A stretch of 64,000 bases of DNA. Origin: Propionispora hippei DSM 15287 (GTDB lineage: Bacteria; Bacillota; Negativicutes; Propionisporales; Propionisporaceae). How positions within the stretch are numbered: the stretch's first letter is position 1; every line of letters starts with the position of its first letter. This document shows, piece after piece, positions 55,048 to 64,000 of the stretch. Position numbers and translations under genes: made by a program. Location of the stretch: positions 1 through 64,000 of the forward strand of contig NZ_FQZD01000007.1 of NCBI RefSeq assembly GCF_900141835.1, written 5' to 3'. The notes below the pieces were generated by a model. The model was not told the DNA's origin, made no database searches, and saw nothing but the letters and a program-made list of their open reading frames with translations.

Positions 55048-55095
55048 AGTACTCCGCCAACTCTGAAACTACACTTTCAAAGTTGGCGGAGTACT
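55048..55095. repeat. Near-perfect hairpin R6 related to R2b
   Basis: AGTACTCCGCCAACTCTGAAA and TTTCAAAGTTGGCGGAGTACT are inverted copies differing at one base. The sequence CCAACTCTGAAA is shared with R2b at 40068. It may be the bare terminal-repeat form of the same family, and could also terminate the HHE gene. Confidence 0.7.
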
Positions 55096-55270
55096 AATTG
55101 CAGGCCGGGATTTTTTTATTGTGGAAAGAGAATTGCCGGGGAAAGCTGACTGGCGGCAGGAAGTTATCGCCAGTTGTCAAATTGAAAAAGGTACGGATGG
55201 ATGGAGGAAAAAGACCGAATAAGACGAATAAATATTATGTAAACATATTGGTGTGTTAAGGGAGGTACAT

Positions 55271-56344
55271 ATGCCTGAAATAGTAACTGAATGGACGAAC
55301 CGGATTATCAATGGTGGCTTAAAAATCCACCTGCTGGTTTTCTTATTATGTCTGGCACTAGGCATTGTCGTTATCCGGGTGCTTTTTGACAAGCTGCTGA
55401 AAACCATTGCCGGAAAGACGAATATTACCTATTCCTTGCTAAAGCAAACTTTTCGCGGCATTCCTACTCTGCTGGGCATACTGATCGGCTTGTATGCGGC
55501 GACTGAAATTCTGGCAATTCCGCCGCACCCGCTGCTATTTTTGCAACGATTGTTCCATTCGCTGGTCATTTTATCGCTGACTTTGCTGATTGCCCGTTTA
55601 GCGTCAGGCTATTTGAAGCAGAAGTTCGGGAAGACGTCCGGCGCTTTTGCATCCACATCCATTTTGGCGACAACGATTGATTTGGCCGTGTATACCATAG
55701 GCATCCTCTTTTTACTGGAGTCCTTTGGCGTTGCCATTTCGCCTTTGCTCACCGCTTTAGGCGTTGGCGGCTTGGCCGTTGCGCTGGCGCTGCAGGATAC
55801 GCTGGCCAATTTATTTTCCGGCATTAATATTCTGGTGGCCAAACAGATCAAGATTGGCGATTTTGTAAAATTATCGACGAACGAAGAAGGTCATGTGGTG
55901 GATATGAACTGGCGGAATACTACGATCATGACGCCTACGGAAAACATGGTGGTTATACCTAACCAGAAATTTGCCTCGACAACCATTACTAACTACGCCC
56001 AGCCCTTTGCCGAGTGTTCTATCGCCATTCCGATCGGCGTCAGCTACGAGAGTGATTTGGAGCAGGTGGAACGGGTAACTGTCGAAGTGGCTAAAGAAGT
56101 GATCTGGGAGATGGCCGGCGCGGCCAACGATTTTGAGCCGGTAGTCCGCTATAACAGCTTTGCCGAGTCCAGTATCAATTTTAATGTGATTCTGCGGGTC
56201 AAGACAGTCACTGATCAAAGCCTTATCCGCCACGAATTTATCAAACGGATCCATGTCCGCTATCAGAGGGAGGGTATCACCATTCCGTTCCCCACCCGCA
56301 CGGTTAGCTGGGAGCAAGGAATGGTGCGGTTAAAATCAGTGTGA
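55271..56344 (+). CDS. Small-conductance mechanosensitive channel (MscS family)
   Basis: The 357-residue protein has about five membrane segments up to about 165, then the MscS pore and beta domain: LGVGGLAVALALQDTLANLFSGI (about 165-187) and VVIPNQKFASTTITNY (about 227-242). It opens on membrane tension to release solutes. ATG 55271 follows GGGAGG. It is monocistronic with a terminator after it. Confidence 0.94.
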   Translation: MPEIVTEWTNRIINGGLKIHLLVFLLCLALGIVVIRVLFDKLLKTIAGKTNITYSLLKQTFRGIPTLLGILIGLYAATEILAIPPHPLLFLQRLFHSLVILSLTLLIARLASGYLKQKFGKTSGAFASTSILATTIDLAVYTIGILFLLESFGVAISPLLTALGVGGLAVALALQDTLANLFSGINILVAKQIKIGDFVKLSTNEEGHVVDMNWRNTTIMTPTENMVVIPNQKFASTTITNYAQPFAECSIAIPIGVSYESDLEQVERVTVEVAKEVIWEMAGAANDFEPVVRYNSFAESSINFNVILRVKTVTDQSLIRHEFIKRIHVRYQREGITIPFPTRTVSWEQGMVRLKSV

Positions 56345-56407
56345 TGATGTAATATGGTAAGGTTATTTTGTACCGTTTTGCGGCGGACTGCAAAGCAGTG
56401 ACGCAAT

Positions 56408-56452
56408 AAACCCGCTTAACAAGCGCATTGCTATGCTTGTAAGCGGGTTTTT
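56408..56452 (+). terminator. Terminator of the mscS-type gene
   Basis: AAACCCGCTTAACAAGC pairs with GCTTGTAAGCGGGTTT, with one bulge, and TTCC follows. Confidence 0.85.
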
Positions 56453-56539
56453 CCATGCCTAAAGGCTGAAGGCGGTTTAACGGTTATGAAGCAAAACCTT
56501 TGTTACGGCGTTTCTTCAAAATTCTTTCATCTGCAGAGT

Positions 56540-57799
56540 TTATAATCTGCCATTGATCTCCAGGAAACGGATAGAAAGATAAATTCTGCAGATTTCCTCC
56601 GCATTGTCGAGCGAGATACCGGCAATATCTTTTATTTTATTAATCCGGTAGAAGAGAGTGTTTTTGTGTATATTCAGTATCTTGGCAGCTTTACCCGGAT
56701 CGTTGGTAAAGTAAAGGTAATTTTTCAGTGATACAAGCAAATCACTGCCGTTTTTCTTATCATAATCGAAAAGGGTTAAGACAGCCGGATGGCACAAGTC
56801 AACCAGCTCATAGTGCGTACGGATTAGCTCAGATACAATGAACAAGCCGCATTCTTCAAACAATAAAGCAGAGGTATTTTGCTGATGCGCCAATTCGGTT
56901 GCCTTGACGGCTTGCTCATAATATTTTCTGCAATCCAACAGCTGATTGAATTTAAGACTTATCCCTGCACATAAGTTGTTTGCTGCTAGAAACTCTTCAA
57001 ATTCTGCTTTCTTTTTCCCGGATAATTGTGACAGCAGACTGCCATCGAGAAAGGCCACGATGTTGGAATGGTGGATCATACAGTGATTCAGCGGTACAAA
57101 TATTTTTAAAGCCTGCATGACAATAGGGATTTTGCTGTCCAGGGCTTTTAACTCCCTGTTGGTAATAAACATAATTGAAAATTCCTGTTCTTGTACCCAT
57201 TTCAGATAGTGCAGCTTTCGTAGGGCGGCTTTTTCATCGATGGCTCTGCCTTCAAGAGCATCGGAAAGGATATAGCTTGGGATGAGGTCTTTCTCACTGC
57301 CGAATTGATTGTCCTTTTGCAATTCCAGCGATAATAGTTTGCTAAACTGGTCAATCAATAAAAAATCAGTTTTCGTAAAAGGTCTGCCGCTTTCATGGAT
57401 GGCAATTTGGGCAGCTTCAATACTATTAATACGGATAATGGCTGATAGAGTCCCGTTAAGCGGTTTCTGTTTTTCAATATAGTCCGAAGCCCCTTTCTTA
57501 CGAATTCTTCGGATAATATTATTTTCCCGTATAAAACGAATAAGATCTTCATGCAGGTAACGGCTGCCGGTTTCATCTTCACTAATAGAGACAACCTGGT
57601 TTATATCGTAAGAAGAGGCGAGAATCTTAAAGCTGGTATCATGCACAAGCAGAGGGCGGTTGAAAATGTCTCTCGCTTTGTCTATCAGGGGTTGAAGCCC
57701 CTGGTTCAGATATAAAACATTGAAAAGTTCCTGCATATAGAAGGCTGCCTGCAAATCAGCTTCTTCCATTTTGGTAAAATCCCATTTTGAATTTGGCAT
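56540..57799 (-). CDS. PucR/CdaR-type transcriptional regulator
   Basis: The 419-residue protein has an N-terminal sensor-like half (about 1-160), a GGDEF-like middle, and a C-terminal HTH of the PucR class (about 355-415, AAKILNIHKNTLFYRINKIK). The ATG at 57799 has GGAG close upstream on the minus strand. It lies divergent from an NTF2-like gene and two amidohydrolases; it most likely controls that operon. An 18-bp palindrome overlaps its ribosome site. Confidence 0.9.
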   Translation of the reverse strand: MPNSKWDFTKMEEADLQAAFYMQELFNVLYLNQGLQPLIDKARDIFNRPLLVHDTSFKILASSYDINQVVSISEDETGSRYLHEDLIRFIRENNIIRRIRKKGASDYIEKQKPLNGTLSAIIRINSIEAAQIAIHESGRPFTKTDFLLIDQFSKLLSLELQKDNQFGSEKDLIPSYILSDALEGRAIDEKAALRKLHYLKWVQEQEFSIMFITNRELKALDSKIPIVMQALKIFVPLNHCMIHHSNIVAFLDGSLLSQLSGKKKAEFEEFLAANNLCAGISLKFNQLLDCRKYYEQAVKATELAHQQNTSALLFEECGLFIVSELIRTHYELVDLCHPAVLTLFDYDKKNGSDLLVSLKNYLYFTNDPGKAAKILNIHKNTLFYRINKIKDIAGISLDNAEEICRIYLSIRFLEINGRL

Positions 57800-57811
57800 G
57801 TTGCAATCTCC

Positions 57812-57829
57812 TTTGTGTTATAACACAAA
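57812..57829. promoter_or_regulatory. 18-bp perfect palindrome at the start of the PucR-type gene
   Basis: TTTGTGTTATAACACAAA is exactly symmetric. It covers the region just upstream of the PucR start and lies in the divergent promoter gap with the amidohydrolase operon. A PucR dimer would fit such a site. Confidence 0.7.
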
Positions 57830-57968
57830 AGCATGGTATATTTCTTGGTAATGTTTAAATTCCAGTACGTTGTATATAAAAGAAAAACAAGTATAATACT
57901 GAATATAAAGCAAAATGCAAAAAAAATCAATGTTGTTCTAAAGCATAATTTAGTGGGAGGTAAAGGAT

Positions 57969-58583
57969 ATGCTTACCAGGCCAGTAGGCAATACGCAACA
58001 GGATATGCATGATAAGTCAGCGATAAAGGAACTTATCGAATTTGAAAGATTCTGTAGAGATAACGCGCTGTGGGAGGAAATGAAAAAATGCTACGCCCAG
58101 GATTCCAAGGTTATTATTTCCTGGTTTCAGGGCACCGGCCATGAGTTTGTAGAGGCTTCTAGCAAGATGAAAGGACGGGCGCCTCATAAAATCTATAATA
58201 CACAGATTTGGCTGGCCAATGGCAAAGCAGTGGCGATTATGTTGGTAACGATACAAATACGCATTATCCTCAACGGATTTCCTGTGGAACTTATGTCCGA
58301 TGCAAAGCTGGTATTTTGTACCGAAAAGATCGACGGACTATGGTACATCGTTTCCATGGAAGGAATTTATGAAAAAGATTCCTTAGTTCCTGTTTTTCCT
58401 AATAGTAATATTAATCTGCCGCTAGATGATTTAGCCGAGTATCGTGAAAGTTATGCCTGCTTAAGTTATACATTAAACCGGGAGGGCTATGACGTAGATT
58501 CTAATTTACCTGGAATTGACAGACCGGATCTGGTGGAAAAGCTATATGAAAATGCCAAAGCTTGGCTTTATAAATCTTTATAA
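57969..58583 (+). CDS. NTF2/SnoaL-like protein
   Basis: The 204-residue protein has the scytalone-dehydratase/SnoaL-like cone fold pattern: ELIEFERFCRDNALWEEMKK then CYAQDSKVIISWFQGTGHEF in the first half, and LVFCTEKIDGLWYIVSMEGI later. It could be a hydratase, isomerase or lyase. It is first in an operon with two amidohydrolases, controlled in all likelihood by the PucR-type regulator. TGGGAGG precedes ATG 57969. Confidence 0.8.
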   Translation: MLTRPVGNTQQDMHDKSAIKELIEFERFCRDNALWEEMKKCYAQDSKVIISWFQGTGHEFVEASSKMKGRAPHKIYNTQIWLANGKAVAIMLVTIQIRIILNGFPVELMSDAKLVFCTEKIDGLWYIVSMEGIYEKDSLVPVFPNSNINLPLDDLAEYRESYACLSYTLNREGYDVDSNLPGIDRPDLVEKLYENAKAWLYKSL

Positions 58584-58600
58584 ATAAGGAAGAGAAAAAT

Positions 58601-59716
58601 ATGCCTGCCACAGCGATTACAAATGTAAGAATTTTTGATGGAGAAAAAAGAAAAGAACCCCAAACCATTGTTATTGAAAATGGTGTAATATCGCATAAAA
58701 CAACAGGTGATACGATGATCGACGGAAGCGGCTGCACACTGCTCCCGGGACTCATTGATTCGCATGTCCATCTGTATGGCAAGGTCGGTCATTTGGAGCA
58801 GGCGGCAGCAAAAGGCATCACGACCATGCTGGACATGGGCGTGCGCGACCCCGCGCAGATTGATCGCCTCCGCAACCGGCCGGGGCTGCCTACTATCCTG
58901 AGCGCATACAATATTGGGTGTGCACCGGAAAGTATTGCGCCCAAGAGAATGGGATATCTTAACAGCGCAATCATAAAAGACAGCGAAGACGCGGAACGTT
59001 TTATAAAAGAGCAAATTGCCCATGGCGCCGACTATCTAAAAATGATTCTGGAAGAGCCCGGCCGCAACAATGGGGTTGCTTTTCCGGCGGAGATCGGTAA
59101 AGCATTTGTTGTAGCCGCCCATAGGAATAATAAAGTGGTGGTAGCTCATGCGGTCACACCCGGAAGTTTTCAAGACGGTGTCACCTTCGGGGTAGATGTG
59201 TTGACGCACATGCCCTTTCAGGCCCCCTTGCTGCGTAAGACAATCGAGGAGATGGCGGCACGCAAGATCGTTTGTGTACCGACCTTGGTCATGATGCAGG
59301 GAATTTTGGAAAGCATGAAGCAGGCAAATCCCCATATCCCGTTTGATATTAAAACTGCGCAGCAATCGGTAGCGGAACTCCACAAGGCGGGTGTCCCTAT
59401 TTTTGCCGGCACCGATTCCAACATAGATGATCCCCTGACCCTGGCTTCCGTTCCTTATGGTGCCGGTCTCCACGCAGAGCTTTATCTGCTGGCTGAAGCT
59501 GGTCTGACACCGACCGAGGTTCTGCGCAGTGCCACTAGCGCACCGGCCACCTATTTCGGGCTGTCCGATCGGGGCGTGATCGAAGTGGGCAAACGGGCGG
59601 ATCTGCTGCTGGTGGCGGGCGATCCAACAATGGATATTACGGCCATCAGCAACATCAAGGGTGTATGGATCAATGGCGTGGAAGTCAGTCTATGGAATTT
59701 AGAAAGCAGCCAATAA
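58601..59716 (+). CDS. Amidohydrolase-1 family metallohydrolase
   Basis: The 371-residue protein has GCTLLPGLIDSHVHLYGKVG (about 48-67, HxH), a metal-bridging Lys in HGADYLKMILEE (about 149-152), VAHAVTP (His) and the Asp in IFAGTDSNIDDPLT (about 272). It resembles imidazolonepropionase-like/prolidase-like amidohydrolases. The substrate is unknown. It starts 18 bp after the NTF2-like gene. Confidence 0.88.
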   Translation: MPATAITNVRIFDGEKRKEPQTIVIENGVISHKTTGDTMIDGSGCTLLPGLIDSHVHLYGKVGHLEQAAAKGITTMLDMGVRDPAQIDRLRNRPGLPTILSAYNIGCAPESIAPKRMGYLNSAIIKDSEDAERFIKEQIAHGADYLKMILEEPGRNNGVAFPAEIGKAFVVAAHRNNKVVVAHAVTPGSFQDGVTFGVDVLTHMPFQAPLLRKTIEEMAARKIVCVPTLVMMQGILESMKQANPHIPFDIKTAQQSVAELHKAGVPIFAGTDSNIDDPLTLASVPYGAGLHAELYLLAEAGLTPTEVLRSATSAPATYFGLSDRGVIEVGKRADLLLVAGDPTMDITAISNIKGVWINGVEVSLWNLESSQ

Positions 59717-59748
59717 GAATTGAAATAAGTTGGAAGAGGAGGAAGACC

Positions 59749-60744
59749 ATGAAGATCATTGGACTGGAAGAACATCTGATAGACCCGGGAATTGCCAAGG
59801 CAAGCATGTCTGCACAGGAGAAAACGGCACCCTATTTTAAAGAGTCTCTGGTTCCTAATTTAACGGCATTTCCGGCGCCGGGTTCCTTGGAAGACATCAG
59901 TGAAAAGCGCTTAGCTGATATGGACGCAAACGGCATTGCTATGCAGGTGCTTTCCATTAGCAGTGCGGCACAGCTCATCACCGGCACCGAGGCAATCCCG
60001 CTGACGGTGCAGGCCAATAACCGCCTGGCGGCTGCGGTCAAGGCCCATCCTGACCGTTTTGCCGCTTTTGCCGCCTTGCCGATGGCACATTCGGAAGCGG
60101 CTGCAACAGAGCTGGAACGCGTGGTAAAGGAGCTTGGTTTTAAAGGCGCTATGCTTCCCGGCCGGCCGGAAGCAGGCACGGCCTTTCTTGATGATGAGCG
60201 GTATGCGCCGGTTCTTGCCATGGCGGCCAAGCTGAACACACCGATCTATTTGCATCCCGGCTTTCCTATTCGCCCGGTACAGCAAGTATATTACGAAGGG
60301 TTTGATCCGATTGTTAGCGCAAGACTGTCGGTTTTCGGCTGGGGCTGGCATGCTGAGGCCGGTATACACCTTTTGCGGCTTATTCTATCCGGTGCATTTG
60401 ATAAATACCCGGATTTGCAGCTCATAACCGGGCATTGGGGTGAAATGGTTCCTTTCTTTTTATCCCGTCTTGATGATTCACTACCCAAAGCAATAACACA
60501 TCTGCAAAAAACAATTTCAGAATATTTTACGGAACATGTCTATGTAACACCCAGCGGCATGTTTGGCATTCCGCACCTATTATTTACCATGCAGACTGTG
60601 GGGGTAGATAGAATCTTATTCTCTGTTGATTATCCTTATATCGGGAATGAAGGTGCGCGGAACTTTCTTGAAAATGCACCGATTGCTCAGGCCGATAAAG
60701 AAAAGATTGCCCACTTGAATGCGGAAAAGCTGTTAAAGCTATAA
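59749..60744 (+). CDS. Amidohydrolase-2 family, gamma-resorcylate decarboxylase-like
   Basis: The 331-residue protein starts with MKIIGLEEHLIDPGI and has PIYLHPGFPIRPVQQVYYEG and LITGHWGEMVPFFLSRLDDS (metal-site His) and FSVDYPYIGNEGA (Asp), the pattern of Amidohydro_2 decarboxylases such as gamma-resorcylate decarboxylase. It may decarboxylate an aromatic or enol acid. The true start is ATG 59749 after GGAGGA. With the two upstream genes it suggests degradation of one compound. Confidence 0.85.
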   Translation: MKIIGLEEHLIDPGIAKASMSAQEKTAPYFKESLVPNLTAFPAPGSLEDISEKRLADMDANGIAMQVLSISSAAQLITGTEAIPLTVQANNRLAAAVKAHPDRFAAFAALPMAHSEAAATELERVVKELGFKGAMLPGRPEAGTAFLDDERYAPVLAMAAKLNTPIYLHPGFPIRPVQQVYYEGFDPIVSARLSVFGWGWHAEAGIHLLRLILSGAFDKYPDLQLITGHWGEMVPFFLSRLDDSLPKAITHLQKTISEYFTEHVYVTPSGMFGIPHLLFTMQTVGVDRILFSVDYPYIGNEGARNFLENAPIAQADKEKIAHLNAEKLLKL

Positions 60745-60757
60745 TGTGTTTTGTAAA

Positions 60758-60790
60758 ATCTCCGACTTAACAGGTCGGGGATTTTTGTTT
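60758..60790 (+). terminator. Terminator of the amidohydrolase operon
   Basis: AAATCTCCGAC and GTCGGGGATTT pair (with G-U) around a loop and TTGTTTTTTT follows. Confidence 0.8.
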
Positions 60791-60916
60791 TTTTGTGGCT
60801 TCCAGCGGTTTTGGCTGCAATCTTTACATTTTCTTTATAGGGCAGGCCGGATTCTTGACGCCATTTTTACCGGGAACGGGATTACAATAAAGCTACATTT
60901 CCGGAGGAGGAGATTC

Positions 60917-61003
60917 ATGATGGATTTATATCTGGCAGGGACATTGGCGTTTTTATTGTTGATATATTTAATTTATGCCTTGGTAAGGCCGGAGGAATTT
61001 TAA
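60917..61003 (+). CDS. kdpF: KdpF, small potassium-transport subunit
   Basis: The 28-residue peptide is a single membrane helix (MMDLYLAGTLAFLLLIYLIY then ALVRPEEF). RPEEF at the end is the typical KdpF tail. It stabilises the KdpFABC complex. GGAGGAGGAG precedes ATG 60917. It is followed after two bases by kdpA. Confidence 0.93.
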   Translation: MMDLYLAGTLAFLLLIYLIYALVRPEEF

Positions 61004-61005
61004 CC

Positions 61006-62712
61006 ATGACACATGATATGCTTGTATTCTTATTATTTGTAGTCCTTTTGCTCGGCCTGGCCTGGCCGTTGGGGGCCTATATGGCCCGGGTGTTTTCCGG
61101 GGAAAAAACGCCGTTTGACCGGTTGTTCCGCCCCCTGGAGAGAACTGTGTACCGGCTTGGCGGGATTGATGAAACCCAAGAAACCGACTGGAAAACCTAT
61201 AGCCTGCAACTGATGATCTTTAATATAGCGGGAGCGATAGCTGTGTATATCCTGCAGGTTCTGCAGCAATATTTACCCTTTAATCCCGAACAGTTAGCCA
61301 ATGTAGAACCCTGGCACCTTGCCCTAAATACGGCCGTCAGCTTCATGACCAATACCAACTGGCAAGCCTATGGCGGCGAGTCGACCATGAGCTATTTTAC
61401 GCAGATGCTGGCGCTGACGGTGCAGAATTTCTTGTCGGCTGCTACGGGGCTGGCTGTGGCTGTCGCCTTAATCCGGGGACTGGTGCGTAAGTCAACCACC
61501 CGGATCGGCAATTACTGGGTGGATATGACTCGCAGCGTGATTTGGGTCCTGCTTCCCTTATCCATCCTTTTTTCAATCATTCTGGTCGGGCAGGGAGTTT
61601 TGCAGAATCTTTCCCCCTATGTGACTGTCCAGACGCTGGAAGGAGTCAAACAGACGCTGGCCATGGGACCGGTGGCCTCGCAGGAAGCGATCAAAATGCT
61701 TGGTACCAACGGCGGTGGGTTTTTTAACGCCAATTCGGCCCATCCCTTTGAGAACCCGACCGCTTTGACCAATTTCCTGCAGATGCTCAGTATCTTTTTA
61801 ATACCGGCAGCTACTGTCCTCATGTTTGGCCGGATGAGCGGGAACCAACGGCAGGGCTATGCCATTGTAAGTGCCATGCTGCTATTGTTTACTTTGATGT
61901 TTGCCGGTACTTACACCAGTGAGCGGTACGGCAATCCGCTGGTGCAGGAGCTTGGTGTCAGTGGTTTCTCTTCACTGGAAGGGAAAGAAGTACGGTTTGG
62001 CATCGGGGGATCTTCCCTGTTTGCCACTGTGACCACGGCGGCATCCTGCGGCGCGGTTAATGCCATGCACGACAGCTTAACCCCGCTGGGTGGATTATTC
62101 CCTATGCTGCAGATGATGCTGGGCGAAGTGGTGTTTGGCGGTGTAGGGGCCGGCTTTTACGGCATCATGCTGTATGTCTTCATTACCGTCTTTATTGTCG
62201 GCCTGATGGTGGGCCGGACGCCTGAATATATCGGGAAAAAGATTGAAGCCCGCGAAATGAAAATGGCCAGCTTAGCTATTCTGATTCCTTCGGCCGTCAT
62301 TTTGCTGGGGGCTGCCGCCGCCGTGGTAACCGAGGTCGGCCAGGCCGGTATATTAAATAACGGACCCCATGGGCTGAGTGAAGTGCTGTATGCTTTTGCT
62401 TCCGGTGCCGCCAATAACGGCAGTGCCTTCGCCGGGCTTACGGTAAATACCGTTTTTTATGACCTGCTATTAGCCGTTGCCATGCTGATCGGGCGGTTTG
62501 GCGTGATCCTGCCGGTACTGGCTATTGCCGGCAGCATGGCCCGGAAGAAAACGTCGCCGGTGGGACCGGGGACGTTCACGACGACAGGCGGCTTATTCGT
62601 CGTATTATTAAGTGGCGTTGTTTTAATTATCGGGGCACTGACCTTTTTGCCGTCCCTGGCTTTGGGACCGGTGCTTGAGCAGCTATTGCTTTATGGCGGC
62701 GTTGTATTCTAG
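61006..62712 (+). CDS. kdpA: Potassium-transporting ATPase A subunit
   Basis: The 568-residue protein has ten or so membrane segments and the potassium selectivity motifs, among them [20 protein letters not shown] (about 112-131), [19 protein letters not shown] (about 230-248) and [20 protein letters not shown]. It binds and channels K+ in the KdpFABC complex at low K+ concentration. ATG 61006 follows GGAGGAAT. kdpB follows 26 bp downstream. Confidence 0.96.
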   Translation: MTHDMLVFLLFVVLLLGLAWPLGAYMARVFSGEKTPFDRLFRPLERTVYRLGGIDETQETDWKTYSLQLMIFNIAGAIAVYILQVLQQYLPFNPEQLANVEPWHLALNTAVSFMTNTNWQAYGGESTMSYFTQMLALTVQNFLSAATGLAVAVALIRGLVRKSTTRIGNYWVDMTRSVIWVLLPLSILFSIILVGQGVLQNLSPYVTVQTLEGVKQTLAMGPVASQEAIKMLGTNGGGFFNANSAHPFENPTALTNFLQMLSIFLIPAATVLMFGRMSGNQRQGYAIVSAMLLLFTLMFAGTYTSERYGNPLVQELGVSGFSSLEGKEVRFGIGGSSLFATVTTAASCGAVNAMHDSLTPLGGLFPMLQMMLGEVVFGGVGAGFYGIMLYVFITVFIVGLMVGRTPEYIGKKIEAREMKMASLAILIPSAVILLGAAAAVVTEVGQAGILNNGPHGLSEVLYAFASGAANNGSAFAGLTVNTVFYDLLLAVAMLIGRFGVILPVLAIAGSMARKKTSPVGPGTFTTTGGLFVVLLSGVVLIIGALTFLPSLALGPVLEQLLLYGGVVF

Positions 62713-62738
62713 AACAAACGGAAAGGAAGATTCCAATC

Positions 62739-64000
62739 ATGAATAGAGAAACCGGTTTTCGCCGGGATATGCTGGGGGAAGCGGTACGCGATGCTTTCCG
62801 GAAACTGAATCCCCGGACACAAATAAAAAATCCCGTCATGTTTGTTGTATTTGTTGGCGCCATACTCACCAGTATATTGCTACTGCGCGACTGCCTGCAG
62901 GGGACAACCGGGAGTGTATTCTTTTCTTTGCAGATCAATCTTTGGCTGTGGTTTACCGTCCTGTTCGCCAATTTTGCGGAAGCCGTGGCGGAAGGCCGGG
63001 GCAAAGCGCAGGCACGGGCCTTGCGGGAAACCCGTACGCAGACCAAGGCCAAGAAGCTGGCCGGCGCCAATGAGATCGTGCTGGTTGACGCCACTCGGTT
63101 AAAAAAGGATGATTTGATTCTCATCGAGGCCGGCGACATCATTCCCAGTGACGGGGAAGTGGTGGAAGGCATAGCTTCGGTCGATGAGAGCGCGGTCACC
63201 GGCGAATCGGCCCCGGTCATCCGTGAAGCGGGCGGCGATAAATCTTCGGTTACCGGCGGCACCCGCGTGTTGTCTGACTGGGTCAAGGTAAAAATCACCG
63301 CCAATGCGGGAGAAACCTTTCTGGACCGGATGATTTCTTTGGTAGAAGGGGCCAAGCGGCAAAAAACACCCAATGAAATTGCCCTGACCATTCTGTTGGT
63401 GGGCCTGACTATTGTATTTTTAATTGCCGTCGCTACGCTGGAACCCTTTGCGATTTACACGGGGACTACCATTTCCGTGCCGGTGTTGCTGGCGCTGCTC
63501 GTTTGTCTGATTCCGACGACCATTGGCGGTTTGCTTTCTTCCATTGGCATTGCCGGCATGGACCGGTTATTGAAACGGAACGTACTGGCCATGTCCGGCC
63601 GTGCCGTCGAGGCCGCCGGCGATGTGAACGTCCTGCTGCTGGATAAGACCGGCACTATTACGCTGGGCAACCGGATGGCAACCGATTTCTTTCCGGCGCC
63701 GGGCATCGGGGAAGCCGAGCTGGCCGATGCTGCCCAACTGTCATCGCTGGCCGATGAAACACCGGAAGGGCGGAGCATCGTCATTCTGGCCAAACAAAAA
63801 TACAATTTGCGGGAACGGGACTTGGCAGCACTGGGCGCGGAGTTTGTCCCTTTTACGGCTCAAACCCGGATGAGCGGAATCAATCAGCAGGGGCAGGAAA
63901 TCAGGAAAGGCTCAATGGATGCCATTCAAAATTATGTCCGTCAGCAGGGCGGGATTTTTCCCTCTGAGGTGAACCGGACCTGCGCGGAGATTGCCAAAAA
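62739..64000 (+). CDS. kdpB: Potassium-transporting P-type ATPase B subunit, partial
   Basis: 420 codons are in the window and the frame is still open at the edge. The phosphorylation motif [13 protein letters not shown] has Asp302, and the actuator loop [12 protein letters not shown] lies near 147-158. It hydrolyses ATP to drive K+ through KdpA. ATG 62739 follows GAAAGGAAG. kdpC and any kdpDE sensor would lie beyond the edge. Confidence 0.96.
   Translation, partial: MNRETGFRRDMLGEAVRDAFRKLNPRTQIKNPVMFVVFVGAILTSILLLRDCLQGTTGSVFFSLQINLWLWFTVLFANFAEAVAEGRGKAQARALRETRTQTKAKKLAGANEIVLVDATRLKKDDLILIEAGDIIPSDGEVVEGIASVDESAVTGESAPVIREAGGDKSSVTGGTRVLSDWVKVKITANAGETFLDRMISLVEGAKRQKTPNEIALTILLVGLTIVFLIAVATLEPFAIYTGTTISVPVLLALLVCLIPTTIGGLLSSIGIAGMDRLLKRNVLAMSGRAVEAAGDVNVLLLDKTGTITLGNRMATDFFPAPGIGEAELADAAQLSSLADETPEGRSIVILAKQKYNLRERDLAALGAEFVPFTAQTRMSGINQQGQEIRKGSMDAIQNYVRQQGGIFPSEVNRTCAEIAK

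Overview
The window looks like chromosome of an anaerobic, Gram-positive-lineage bacterium, most likely a Negativicutes/Sporomusaceae-type Firmicute (inference from gene content, strong AGGAGG ribosome sites, UUG/GUG starts and many hairpin-plus-T terminators; no rRNA or tRNA is present to confirm it). Anaerobic traits include a desulfoferrodoxin-type regulator, two hemerythrin-like proteins, ferredoxin-fused oxidoreductases and two complete PTS operons. Signalling is dense: three chemoreceptors, a GGDEF-EAL protein and a c-di-GMP riboswitch.

Layout. 1-756: the edge of an IS256-family element that has cut off the 5' part of a gene made of His-Pro-rich HHMAPPPPPP repeats. 841-7307: an ArsB/YbiR-type transporter, a PadR/flavodoxin/membrane-protein operon with a palindromic operator, a CPA1 Na+/H+ antiporter and a GNAT. 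7433-10305: EamA exporter, L,D-transpeptidase and Ddl ligase. 10360-10686: a relic of a second antiporter gene, with its promoter region and last 42 codons only. 10870-17590: a galactitol-type PTS operon (PRD regulator, IIA, IIB, IIC, pentulose-5-P epimerase, polyol dehydrogenase, hexulose-6-P synthase homologue). 17896-24531: hemerythrin, TetR plus chemoreceptor, MerR plus amidohydrolase, second chemoreceptor. 24721-33082: a sigma-54 promoter, hydroxyacid dehydrogenase, KDPG-type aldolase, mannose-family PTS IIA-IIB-IIC-IID, an amidohydrolase/deacetylase and the LevR-type sigma-54 activator. 33222-42925: HD protein, AraC, cupin, RsgA with a possible attenuating leader, the HTH-desulfoferrodoxin fusion, GGDEF-EAL protein, third chemoreceptor and a hexapeptide-repeat acetyltransferase. 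43246-52644: FabF, AraC-type regulators, two aldo-keto reductases, methyltransferases, ferredoxin-nitroreductase, MarR. 52711-53220: a c-di-GMP-I riboswitch ahead of a 45-codon ORF. 53854-64000: small proteins, HHE hemerythrin, MscS, a PucR-controlled amidohydrolase operon and kdpFAB (kdpB runs off the edge).

Dispersed non-coding repeats with inverted AGTACC..GGTACT ends occur in at least four gaps and look like a MITE or REP-like family. The two PTS operons each pair transport with sugar-phosphate enzymes, so uptake, oxidation and C-C cleavage are encoded together. The observations most worth following are the c-di-GMP riboswitch with its 200-nt unexplained leader and micro-ORF, the HPS-containing PTS operon, the HTH-desulfoferrodoxin fusion, the repeat family, the IS-truncated HHMAPPPPPP gene and the A9 frameshift in a methyltransferase.
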